Shown: positions 57,684 to 64,000 of the stretch, one piece after another
Layout: each line of letters opens with the position of its first letter
Numbering within the stretch: the stretch's first letter is position 1
Assembly (NCBI RefSeq): GCF_030269305.1
Contig: NZ_BSTC01000001.1
Span: forward strand, 633,467-697,466
Length of the DNA: 64,000 nt
DNA from: Kineosporia sp. NBRC 101731
Lineage (GTDB): Bacteria > Actinomycetota > Actinomycetes > Actinomycetales > Kineosporiaceae
Direction: 5' to 3'
Position numbers and translations under genes: made by a program
Notes under the pieces: model-generated
Database searches by the model: none
What the model saw: only the letters and a program-made list of their open reading frames with translations
Told to the model about the DNA's origin: nothing

Positions 57684-58259
57684 TCATTTCACGACGGGCT
57701 CTAGGCAACGTCCTGTCACCCGCTCCAGGGCCACCGCGAGGGTACGGTCATGGCGACCGGGCATCCAGGCCCGGGGCCGGTTCACCTGGCGTCCGGCCAG
57801 GGAGTCGCCCTCCTGGAGCTCGAAGGAACGACCCACCACATTGACGCTCCATCCCAGGTGGGTGGCCTCGTCGATCTTGTCGACGTGGAAGGCGACCACG
57901 GTGTTGCGGGCGGCGCGCTCGATGATGGAGCCGTTGGCGAAGGGGATCAGAAGCACGTCGTCGGCCAGGGAGACATTGACCGGAAGAACGTCGGGCATGG
58001 CTCGGTAGGTGAACACGAGCTGCCCGATCTGTGCGGTGGCCAGGAGTGCCAGGCATTCCGCGCGGTCGAGAACGCGCACGTTCAGCTCCGGGAGCCCCTC
58101 GTCGTCACCGGACGTCGAGGGCACGGCGACGTCGGGTTGCTGGTCGGTGCTGGGCACGGGGGGACTGGGCCTTCCAGGTTCCGGCGGACATGCAGATCTC
58201 GTGAGTCTGCGACGCCCGGCCAGGTGGTCGGCAGGGTCGAAGGTCCTGAGGCTGGACAC
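57684..58259 (-). CDS. Pyridoxamine 5'-phosphate oxidase-like flavin-binding protein
   Basis: A 191-residue protein from a GTG. A proline-rich region of about 55 residues precedes a split-barrel domain with LDRAECLALLATAQIGQLVFTYRAMPDVLPVNVSLADD, AFHVDKIDEATHLGWSVNVVG and WMPGRHDRTLAVALERVTGR. This matches the FMN/F420-binding PPOX-type proteins found in DosR regulons. Its partner nucleotide and substrate are unknown. It lies 43 bp upstream of the DosS-like kinase on the same strand. Confidence 0.85.
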   Translation of the reverse strand: MSSLRTFDPADHLAGRRRLTRSACPPEPGRPSPPVPSTDQQPDVAVPSTSGDDEGLPELNVRVLDRAECLALLATAQIGQLVFTYRAMPDVLPVNVSLADDVLLIPFANGSIIERAARNTVVAFHVDKIDEATHLGWSVNVVGRSFELQEGDSLAGRQVNRPRAWMPGRHDRTLAVALERVTGRCLEPVVK

Positions 58260-58338
58260 CGGTGGGTCCTCCTGGGTGGTCGGTGTGGCGGTGCCCCACC
58301 GTCGAGGAGGAGGTGGGCTGTTCTCCCGGGAACAGGCA

Positions 58339-58369
58339 CCGAGGCCAGGGAGGGAGACCCTGGCCTCGG
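58339..58369 (-). terminator. Hairpin terminator
   Basis: CCGAGGCCAGGG pairs perfectly with CCCTGGCCTCGG around AGGGAGA, 25 bp beyond the USP stop codon. Confidence 0.85.
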
Positions 58370-58394
58370 GAGGGTGGAGCGAGATTTCGTGGAG

Positions 58395-58859
58395 TCAGCC
58401 GGCGATGAGGGTTTCCTCCTTCCCGTCGGGGACCGGGGGAATCGTGTCGCCGTGGACGACCAGGACGGGGCAGGAGGCGTACTCGGCGACCTTGGCGCTG
58501 ATCGAGCCGAGCAGCACTCCGGCGACTCCGCCGTGGCCACGGCTTCCGACGACGACCATGGTGGCGAACCGGGATTCTTCGATCAGGATCTTCGCCGCGT
58601 TGCCCTCGCGGACCACCAGCTCGATCTCGACCGGTGCTTGGAAGGTTTCGGCGATGGTCTCGGTGAGCAGGCGGCGCGAGTCCCGCGGCGGGTCCCAGTC
58701 GCTGGGCCAGGTGGCCCATCCGTAGGTGGCGGGGAACTCCCAGGCGGTGACGGCGCGGAGGGTGGCTCCGGTGGTCGTCGCGAGCCGGGAGGCCCATCGC
58801 AGGGCTTGCCGGGACTGGATCGAGCCGTCCACCCCTACGATGATTCGGTTGGTGGTCAT
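58395..58859 (-). CDS. Universal stress protein, single domain
   Basis: A 154-residue Usp of the ATP-binding type: IIVGVDGSIQSRQALRWASRLA at the N-terminus and VVVGSRGHGGVAGVLLGSISAKVAEYASCPVLVV, where the full G-2x-G-9x-G-S loop is present. It is expected to bind ATP and accumulate in stress or low oxygen. It is near the DosS-like kinase and DoxX genes. Confidence 0.92.
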   Translation of the reverse strand: MTTNRIIVGVDGSIQSRQALRWASRLATTTGATLRAVTAWEFPATYGWATWPSDWDPPRDSRRLLTETIAETFQAPVEIELVVREGNAAKILIEESRFATMVVVGSRGHGGVAGVLLGSISAKVAEYASCPVLVVHGDTIPPVPDGKEETLIAG

Positions 58860-58955
58860 GGCCAGATCTCCTTCCCTTTCAGAATGTTTCGGTCATGGGT
58901 GGGGCCGGGTCGCCCGCGGGTGGGGGATGCTGGTGACCCGGCGGCTCTCAGCTGA

Positions 58956-59552
58956 TCAGTGCATCCACTTCTGGTCCTTGACGATCGGGAGCTTCTCCCA
59001 GACGTTGCCCAGACCCCAGGTCTTGCCGGCGGCAACAGCGACCAGGGCGAACAGCACCAGTGCGTAGATGATGTGGTAGTCGATCAGGGGGTTGGTGCTA
59101 CCGGTGGGCTCGCCGGCTCCGTTGGTCTGGGCCAGCGGCCACTCGGCCAGCCACATCATGGCCATGATGATCGCGCCACTGACGGCCGAGATCTTCATCG
59201 CCACACCGGCGATCACTGCGACACCGACCGCGAACATGCCCAGGATGAAGAGCACGTCCACCACCACATTGCCGGCCATGTTGTTGAACATCGAGGCGAA
59301 CGGGCCCTGGTCGATGCTCCCCAGGAATCCTTTGGCGGGGGAACCGCCGTTGACCCAGGCCTTCTCGCTCACGGTCGAATAGTGAAGGCCGAACGTCTTG
59401 TCGATTGCCGCCCAGAGGAAGATGAAGCCGGTCACCACCCGAAGGACTGCGAACAGCTTTGCGGCGCCGCTCTTTACGACGATCGGTGAGGCTTCCACGT
59501 CGCTGGTGGTGACGTTTTCGGTGAGGCCGCTTGCCGACGAATCGATCGACAT
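58956..59552 (-). CDS. DoxX-family membrane protein
   Basis: A protein of 198 residues from MSIDSSASGLTENV. Four helices: LFAVLRVVTGFIFLWAAIDKTFGL, VVVDVLFILGMFAVGVAVIAGVAM, ISAVSGAIIMAMMWLAEWPL and LIDYHIIYALVLFALVAVAAG, with WAAIDKTFGL typical of DoxX/DoxD-like proteins linked to thiol redox or respiration. Partial dormancy-box motifs lie about 100 bp upstream. Same strand as the USP gene. Confidence 0.85.
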   Translation of the reverse strand: MSIDSSASGLTENVTTSDVEASPIVVKSGAAKLFAVLRVVTGFIFLWAAIDKTFGLHYSTVSEKAWVNGGSPAKGFLGSIDQGPFASMFNNMAGNVVVDVLFILGMFAVGVAVIAGVAMKISAVSGAIIMAMMWLAEWPLAQTNGAGEPTGSTNPLIDYHIIYALVLFALVAVAAGKTWGLGNVWEKLPIVKDQKWMH

Positions 59553-59649
59553 GACCAGTTCCTCTCTGGGGTTTCTTTCATCTTCGGTTGATGACGTCAG
59601 TCTGCTCCGGCGTATACGTAGCGGGAGCGGCCAAAAGCACGTCGTCATC

Positions 59650-59676
59650 GCGTCAAAGGTCCCGCCAAAGGTCCTG
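59650..59676 (-). promoter_or_regulatory. Possible tandem DosR-type half-boxes upstream of doxX-like gene
   Basis: On the minus strand CAGGACCTTTGGCG is followed directly by GGGACCTTTGACGC. Each matches the left half of the DosR box (GGGACC) and only partly the right half. Weak but in the right place. Confidence 0.4.
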
Positions 59677-59831
59677 TGCTCCAGGAATGGCGATCAAGGT
59701 CGGCCATCAGGGCTCTGACCTGGCCATTCGCATTTTTGCGCGGCTTGTTGCAAGCTTGCGCGCACCCAAGGGCGGCGAGGCTTCGATCGGCGTCCTTCGA
59801 ATGCGGATGCTGATCGGTGTGAGGTGCGCTC

Positions 59832-60029
59832 GTGCTGCACAATTTCGACCTCGTTGCCCTGGCTGTGACACTGCCCGAGTACGACCTGCTCCCGGGTGCC
59901 CTGGGAACGGTCCTCGAGGTCTACACAGAGCCGAGAATCACGTACAACGTGGAATTCGGTGCTTCTGACGGCGGCATCATGCCGCTGGTGACGCTGGATC
60001 CCGAGCAGGTACAGAAGCTCGGGCGATGA
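59832..60029 (+). CDS. DUF4926 small protein
   Basis: A 65-residue protein starting (GTG) VLHNFDLVALAVTLPEYDLLPGALGTVLEVY, then YNVEFGASDGGIMPLVTL, the compact DUF4926 (SH3-like) pattern. DUF4926 proteins often sit beside a DUF6883-type partner, which is absent here. Function unknown. A hairpin terminator follows. Confidence 0.75.
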   Translation: MLHNFDLVALAVTLPEYDLLPGALGTVLEVYTEPRITYNVEFGASDGGIMPLVTLDPEQVQKLGR

Positions 60030-60045
60030 CTTCTTGCGGGTCAGG

Positions 60046-60077
60046 CCGGTAGGGGCCCTGACCAGGGCCCCTACCGG
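60046..60077. terminator. Bidirectional hairpin terminator
   Basis: CCGGTAGGGGCCCT pairs perfectly with AGGGCCCCTACCGG, between the convergent DUF4926 and aldo-keto reductase genes. Confidence 0.85.
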
Positions 60078-60082
60078 GTACG

Positions 60083-60949
60083 TCAGAGGATGCTGTCGAG
60101 CTTCTTCACCTCGTCGTCGGTCAAGGTGAGATCGACGGCCTGGGCCGAGGCCGTAGCCGTCTCGGGCCGTGAGGATCCCGGGATCGGGATGACGACCGAG
60201 GACGTCTGGAGCATCCAGGCCAGGCAGATCTGCTGAGGGCTCACGCCCCGGGCGTCGGCCACCTCCTGGAAGGGCGTGTGTCCCGACCCCAGGCCGCTCG
60301 CGTTCTTGATCCCGCCCAGCGGGCTCCAGGGCAGGAAGGCGATGCCCAGCTCGGAGCAGAGGTCGAGTTCGGGCCGGGAGGACAGGTAGGCCGGGGAGTA
60401 CTGGTTCTGCACGCTGGCCAGTCGTCCGCCGAGCACCTCCTGCGCCTCACGGATCTGGGCCGGGTTCGCGTTCGAGATCCCGGCCATCCGGATCTTGCCC
60501 TCGTCGAGCAGTTCGCCCAGCGTGCCCACGGACTCCGCGTAGGGCACGCCGTGGGGGTCGGGGCGGTGCAGTTGGTACAACCCGATGGCGTCGACGCCCA
60601 GGCGGCTCAGTGAGCCCTCGACGGCCTCCCGGAGGTGGGCGGGGCTGCTGTCGATGGTCCAGGAACCGTCGCCAGGACGCAGGTGCCCTCCCTTGGTGGC
60701 GACGAGGACGTCATCGGTGTTCTGCCCGTAACTGCTGAGGGCCTCCGCGATCAGCGACTCGTTGTGGCCGACCTCGTCGGCGTGCAGGTGATAGGCGTCC
60801 GCCGTGTCGATCAGGGTGACGCCCGCGTCCAGGGACGCGTGGATGGTCGCGATCGACCGGGCCCGGTCGGGCCGGCCCTCGATCGACATCGGCATACCGC
60901 CGAGGCCGATGGCCGAGACCTGGACGCTGCCGATGGTGCGCTGCTGCAT
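60083..60949 (-). CDS. Aldo/keto reductase
   Basis: A 288-residue NADPH barrel enzyme. TLIDTADAYHLHADEVGHNESLIAEAL contains the Asp and Tyr of the tetrad, LVATKGG the Lys, and YQLHRPDPHGVPY the His. IPIPGSSRPETATASAQAVDL is the NADP-binding C-terminus. The substrate is unknown. ATG start; transcribed alone. Confidence 0.9.
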   Translation of the reverse strand: MQQRTIGSVQVSAIGLGGMPMSIEGRPDRARSIATIHASLDAGVTLIDTADAYHLHADEVGHNESLIAEALSSYGQNTDDVLVATKGGHLRPGDGSWTIDSSPAHLREAVEGSLSRLGVDAIGLYQLHRPDPHGVPYAESVGTLGELLDEGKIRMAGISNANPAQIREAQEVLGGRLASVQNQYSPAYLSSRPELDLCSELGIAFLPWSPLGGIKNASGLGSGHTPFQEVADARGVSPQQICLAWMLQTSSVVIPIPGSSRPETATASAQAVDLTLTDDEVKKLDSIL

Positions 60950-61257
60950 GTGGCTCCTTCGTCTTCGTCGGTGCGGGGAGCTGGCCGATACGGCGATCCT
61001 CTCCCCGCTCCCGGCGCAGCGCCCGTCGGTCGGGCTCCTCGTGTGTCATGGGTCTCCTCAAACGCTCATTGAGGACGCTTCCCCACCTGCGCGCCGCGGC
61101 CCCGGTTTCCGGGGTGGTTGGCGTCGGTGCAGGTCAGGAGCGGTTTGGCGGGATACTGGGACGCCTGGCGGTAAGTCGCTTTGGAGATTCGGCCGCAACC
61201 CCCTAAGCTTCTACATGTCCGCAACGGAGACAAAGAAAGTCCGTCGTGAGTCTTAAG
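60950..61257. other. Intergenic region before the tRNA cluster
   Basis: About 308 bp. It should hold the aldo-keto reductase promoter on one side and the tRNA promoter on the other. A CCCCGGTTTCCGGGG hairpin is at about 61100-61114. No credible gene. Confidence 0.4.
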
Positions 61258-61330
61258 GCCCCCATCGTCTAGTGGCCTAGGACGCTGCCCTTTCAAGGCG
61301 GTAGCACGGGTTCGAATCCCGTTGGGGGTA
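61258..61330 (+). tRNA. tRNA-Glu (anticodon TTC)
   Basis: Acceptor GCCCCCA with TGGGGGT, anticodon loop CTTTCAA giving TTC, and T-loop GGGTTCGAATCCC. CCA is not encoded. Confidence 0.95.
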
Positions 61331-61368
61331 CGCTTCACCAGCAGTACGGTAGGTTGGGAAAACAGCAA

Positions 61369-61442
61369 GGCCCTGTAGCGCAGTTGGTTAGCGCGCCGCC
61401 CTGTCAAGGCGGAGGTCGCGGGTTCAAGTCCCGTCAGGGTCG
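61369..61442 (+). tRNA. tRNA-Asp (anticodon GTC)
   Basis: Acceptor GGCCCTG with CAGGGTC, D-arm AGCGCAGTTGGTTAGCGC, anticodon loop CTGTCAA, and T-arm GCGGGTTCAAGTCCCGT. Confidence 0.95.
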
Positions 61443-61476
61443 CTCTCCCTGGGTCAGCAAGTCCGACCCAGGTTCG

Positions 61477-61553
61477 GGCCAGGTAGCTCAGTTGGTACGA
61501 GCGTCCGACTGAAAATCGGAAGGTCGACGGTTCGACCCCGTCCCTGGCCACCA
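61477..61553 (+). tRNA. tRNA-Phe (anticodon GAA), CCA encoded
   Basis: Acceptor GGCCAGG with CCTGGCC, D-arm AGCTCAGTTGGTACGAGC, anticodon loop CTGAAAA, and T-loop CGGTTCGACCCCG. The discriminator A is followed by an encoded CCA. A degraded insertion lies directly downstream. Confidence 0.95.
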
Positions 61554-61779
61554 TCGTAATCGACCTCTAACCTTGGTTGGGGGTCGATTTGCGTATAGCA
61601 GGCCGGGCTTCTCGATGCGCTGAGCACCGTGAACTCGACACTTACTGCGCATCTGGGTGTTGAGTGCGCAGGAGAATTTTTGACATGAGCTCTGTGCACG
61701 TGGATCACGCGACGGAAACTCTTGCCGTGCTCCGGCGGATCGGTTGTTCATAGTCCGGAAGCGACGTCGCCAATCAGGT

Positions 61780-62044
61780 TCCTGGGCAATCAAACTGTGC
61801 GGGGTTCCATCCCGGAGATGGTTGAGACCGTCTTGTCCGTACTTCGCCGAAACCTCGCGGTCCGGGCGGTCATCAGCGATAGGGGCGCCCGGGTCGACGA
61901 GGTGGAGTATCCGCTCGAAGCTGTCCGCGAAGCGGTCGTCAACGCCCTGATGCATCGTGACTACAGCCCGGTGACTCGGGGAGTTCAGGTGCAGATCGAG
62001 CTCTACCCCGATGAGTTCAGGTGCAGATCGAGCTCTACCCCGAT
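61780..62044 (+). pseudogene. Fragment of an AlbA/RecG-like ATP-binding transcriptional regulator
   Basis: The plus-strand frame reads NQTVRGSIPEMVETVLSVLRRN, then VEYPLEAVREAVVNALMHRDYSP and GVQVQIELYPDEF, the middle of the AAA_4/HATPase-type putative regulators. The N-terminal half is missing. A 32-bp tandem duplication at 61981-62044 breaks the frame, and no C-terminal part follows in order. A dead gene remnant. Confidence 0.75.
61981..62044 (+). repeat. 32-bp tandem duplication
   Basis: A 32-bp unit starting GAGTTCAGGTGCAGATCG is exactly repeated (61981-62012 and 62013-62044). Because 32 is not a multiple of three, it shifts the frame of the AlbA-like fragment. Exact identity implies a recent event. 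Confidence 0.95.
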
Positions 62045-62228
62045 CAACTCGTTGTCCGTAGTCCTGGCGGCAGGTGGCCGTCCCGTCAGGCCCGGCCAGC
62101 GCCATGTTGATCGCCTGCGGGTCGGTGTCGGCCCAGCACGAACTACGCAGCACGGTCTCGGGTCGAAGCGGCTTTCGGCCATGTCCGGGGCCAGGTGCAC
62201 CAGGTCCATCCAGCTTCGTCGCTCGTGA
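62045..62228. other. Unassigned stretch within the degraded island
   Basis: About 184 bp between the AlbA-like and Fic-like fragments. A minus-strand frame reads SSCWADTDPQAINMALAG, which looks protein-like but matches no family I can name. Probably a third gene scrap. Confidence 0.35.
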
Positions 62229-62624
62229 ATCGCGCGCAAGAACGACTACTACCGGCTGCTGCGAGCGGTCACCGCCGAGGAGGCGTGGATCGATTGGATC
62301 CTGCACGTGCTCGAGGTGGTCCGGGAGTCGGCGACCTCGACGACGCGGAAGATCGCAGCCATTCGTACGTGCCAGGAGGACATCGCGGAGAGGGCCCGTA
62401 CGGCCACTCCGGGCGGGTGTGACGCCCATTTCCGGGCCGTGCTTTTCGAGCAGCCTTACTGCCGCATCAGTGCCGTGGCGGAGAGATGTGCCGGCTCGCG
62501 CCCAACCGCCTTGTCCTGGCTGCATGCCCTGGTCGCGGCGGGGCTACTCAGTGATGTCAAGGTCGGCCGTGAAGTTCTCTTCGTCAACCATGAGTTCCTC
62601 GACGTGCTGATCCGCCCTGAGTGA
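62229..62624 (+). pseudogene. C-terminal fragment of a Fic-family protein
   Basis: After an in-frame TGA at 62226 the frame reads KNDYYRLLRAVTAEEAWIDW, then LEVVRESATSTTRKIAAI, FEQPYCRISAVAERCAGSR and LHALVAAGLL. This is the helical plus winged-helix tail of larger Fic proteins. The Fic core (HPFxDGNGR) is absent, so AMP transfer is not possible. It lies in the degraded island behind tRNA-Phe. Confidence 0.75.
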
Positions 62625-62655
62625 GCTCCCAGGTGGGGTCACGCCGGTTCCCGAG

Positions 62656-62685
62656 CCCCGTTGACGCGGTAACGCGTCAACGGGG
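62656..62685. terminator. Hairpin terminator
   Basis: CCCCGTTGACGCG pairs perfectly with CGCGTCAACGGGG around GTAA, 9 bp beyond the azoreductase stop codon. Confidence 0.85.
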
Positions 62686-62694
62686 GGCAGGGAT

Positions 62695-63330
62695 TTACAG
62701 CGCTCCGAGTGCCTTACCGGCTTCCCGGGCGGTCTCGAGGGCCTGGGTGTGCATGGCCGTGGCCATGTCCGCGAACCGGTCGAACTCCGGCAGCGTGCCG
62801 ACGAGGGTGAACTCGCGCTCGATCACGGTCAGGTCGGCGCCCCAGACATCGGCGAGGATCCGCCGCATGAACGGGGTGGCGTGGTCCCAGCCGGCGCGCG
62901 GGGTGCCTTCGCCGTAGGCCCCGCCGCGGGCCGTCACCAGCACGGCCTTCTTGCCCTCGAGGAACCGCTGCCCATGGGCGCGCGGGTCGGTCCAGACCAG
63001 GTCGCCGTAGGTCTTGAAGTGCTGTGAGACGCCGTAGTTGTACAGCGGCACGGCAAACAGCAGGGCATCGGCGGCGAGCAGTTCGTCGACCAGGGTCGCC
63101 GCCAGCGCGCGGGCCTGCCGATGGGCCGGGGTGTGCTCGGACTCCGGCGACAGGTTGGCGTCGACGGCCAGGCCCCAGGCATCGGCCGGGAGCACGTCGA
63201 CCCCGACGTGACGTCGCTCGATCCGGTCGTCCGGGTGGGCGGCGAGCCACTCCTGCTCGACGATGTCGCCGATCTCCCGGGTGGCCGAACCCTGCGGGCG
63301 GATGCTGGCGTCGAGGCGGAACAGAGTCAT
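62695..63330 (-). CDS. azoR: FMN-dependent NADH-azoreductase/quinone reductase (AzoR type)
   Basis: A protein of 211 residues from MTLFRLDASIRPQGSATREI (AAGGACG upstream). FAVPLYNYGVSQHFKTYGDLV is the flavin loop, and LVTARGGAYGEGTPRAGWDHATPFMRRIL the AzoR signature. It reduces quinones and azo compounds with two electrons and protects against electrophiles. It is divergent from a MarR gene, with two palindromic operators between them. Induction by quinone-type inducers is likely. Confidence 0.92.
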   Translation of the reverse strand: MTLFRLDASIRPQGSATREIGDIVEQEWLAAHPDDRIERRHVGVDVLPADAWGLAVDANLSPESEHTPAHRQARALAATLVDELLAADALLFAVPLYNYGVSQHFKTYGDLVWTDPRAHGQRFLEGKKAVLVTARGGAYGEGTPRAGWDHATPFMRRILADVWGADLTVIEREFTLVGTLPEFDRFADMATAMHTQALETAREAGKALGAL

Positions 63331-63345
63331 GATCGTCCTTTCTGG

Positions 63346-63390
63346 TTTCAAGATTGAAATGAAGCTAGCAGCTATAGTTCAATCTTGAAA
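63346..63390. promoter_or_regulatory. Twin MarR operators
   Basis: TTCAAGATTGAA (63347-63358) and TTCAATCTTGAA (63378-63389) are each near-perfect palindromes and inverted copies of each other. Their centres are 31 bp apart, three helical turns. They lie in the azoR/marR divergent promoter. Confidence 0.85.
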
Positions 63391-63448
63391 TGACGGGCCG
63401 GTCACGTCACCGGTGGGGCGGACGGATCCCCGCCGTACGCTGAAGGTC

Positions 63449-63919
63449 ATGGGCGAACCGCGGTGGCTGGATCATGACGAGGAAGAGGCCTGGCTGGCTC
63501 TGGTCCGGCTGATGTTCAAGTTGCCGGCTGCCCTCGATGCCCAGCTGCTGCGCGACGCCGGGCTGAACCTGTTCGAGTACCTCGTGCTCAGCATGCTGTC
63601 GATGGAGGCGAACCGGACGCTGGGGCTCAGCGAGCTCGCCACCCTCGTCAGTGGTTCCCCGTCGCGGCTGTCGAACGTGATCAAGCGGCTCGAGAAGCGT
63701 GGCCTGGTCAACCGTGAACCGGACCCGGCCAACGCCCGTTACGCCCACGCAGTGCTGACCGACGCCGGTTACGAACTCGTCGTCGGTGCCGCACCCGGTC
63801 ATGTTGCTGCCGTGCGGCGGTTCGTGATCGACGGACTGAACGGTGACCAGGTCAGGGCCCTGCGGGAGGTCGGCTACCAGGTGGCGGACAACGTCGACGC
63901 CCCCGACCGGAAGGCCTGA
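63449..63919 (+). CDS. MarR-family transcriptional regulator
   Basis: A protein of 156 residues from MGEPRWLDHDEEEAWLALVRL (GAAGG upstream). LNLFEYLVLSMLS and LGLSELATLVSGSPSRLSNVIKRLEKRGLVNREPDP form the winged HTH; the wing has NARYAHAVLTDAG. It is the likely repressor of the divergent azoreductase and of itself through the twin palindromes. No Cys is seen in the DUF24/MarR region, so control is probably by ligand binding. Confidence 0.92.
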   Translation: MGEPRWLDHDEEEAWLALVRLMFKLPAALDAQLLRDAGLNLFEYLVLSMLSMEANRTLGLSELATLVSGSPSRLSNVIKRLEKRGLVNREPDPANARYAHAVLTDAGYELVVGAAPGHVAAVRRFVIDGLNGDQVRALREVGYQVADNVDAPDRKA

Positions 63920-63973
63920 CAGCGATGCGGTCCTCGAACGGCGGTGCGCCGGGAATGCCCTATCGTCGCGGTC

Positions 63974-64000
63974 GTGGATGAGGATGACGCCGTCACTCAG
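63974..64000 (+). CDS. Possible start of a further gene (truncated by the window end)
   Basis: A GTG followed by DEDDAVTQ opens at 63974 and runs off the end. Only nine codons are visible, with no strong ribosome-binding site. Very uncertain. Confidence 0.2.

Noticed and set aside
61066-61554. Minus-strand 162-residue open frame across the tRNA cluster
   Set aside because: It is the well-known false translation of the antisense of tRNA-Phe, Asp and Glu genes (for example GVEPSTFRFSVGRSYQLSYLA); the tRNAs are certain.
61780-62624. Intact Fic or AlbA toxin-type gene
   Set aside because: Catalytic cores are missing and frames are broken; treated as pseudogenes.

Overview
The window is high-GC chromosomal DNA with GTG starts, very short intergenic gaps, leaderless-type promoters and an actinobacterial gene set: an FprA-type ferredoxin reductase, a DosR/DosS-like dormancy pair, F420/FMN split-barrel and LLM flavoenzymes, and TetR/MarR/IclR/MerR regulators paired with enzymes. 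It fits a filamentous or sporulating soil actinobacterium. I think of Kineosporiaceae or a relative, but the sequence alone does not prove this. There is no CRISPR array, intact prophage, complete secondary-metabolite cluster or intact transposase.

Layout. 0-15 kb: a DMT permease, a TetR/NmrA-type epimerase pair with a clear operator, a CE1758/CE1759-type LLM monooxygenase plus FMN reductase operon, an SDR/acyl-CoA dehydrogenase operon, a DJ-1/PfpI protein, two FAD reductases (fprA carries an IdeR-like iron box), an orphan NMT1-like lipoprotein and a racemase-like protein lacking one catalytic Cys. 15-28 kb: an enol-lactonase-like hydrolase, DUF47-PiT phosphate transport, XRE-cupin/DUF1810 divergent from azlCD, an OafA-like acyltransferase, a DosR-like regulator divergent from a tandem universal stress protein (USP) with a dormancy-box palindrome between them, a membrane metallophosphoesterase, PsiE and another USP.

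27-42 kb is a sugar-acid (aldarate) catabolic locus. It has two glucarate-dehydratase-like enolase-superfamily genes, each followed by a D-2-hydroxyacid dehydrogenase, plus 5-dehydro-4-deoxyglucarate dehydratase, ketoglutarate-semialdehyde dehydrogenase, a five-gene Dpp/Opp-type importer and an IclR regulator. Three copies of one 16-bp motif precede iclR, the second dehydratase and the importer operon, which defines a likely regulon.

42-64 kb: a GNAT plus small-protein pair, TerC under a yybP-ykoY-type manganese riboswitch, a PfaD/nitronate-monooxygenase-like enzyme, a second LuxR regulator, a SUKH-like protein, a phytoene-desaturase-like oxidase, several regulator-enzyme pairs, a DosS-like heme sensor kinase with flavin-binding, USP and DoxX neighbours, a Glu-Asp-Phe tRNA cluster followed by a degraded insertion (AlbA/RecG-like and Fic fragments), and an AzoR/MarR pair.

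The most distinctive feature is a family of at least seven dispersed palindromic elements sharing arms that begin GTGATCATGCA. Every copy lies 8-40 bp after a stop codon. Paired base changes between copies keep the stem, so they look like a lineage-specific structured terminator/REP family.
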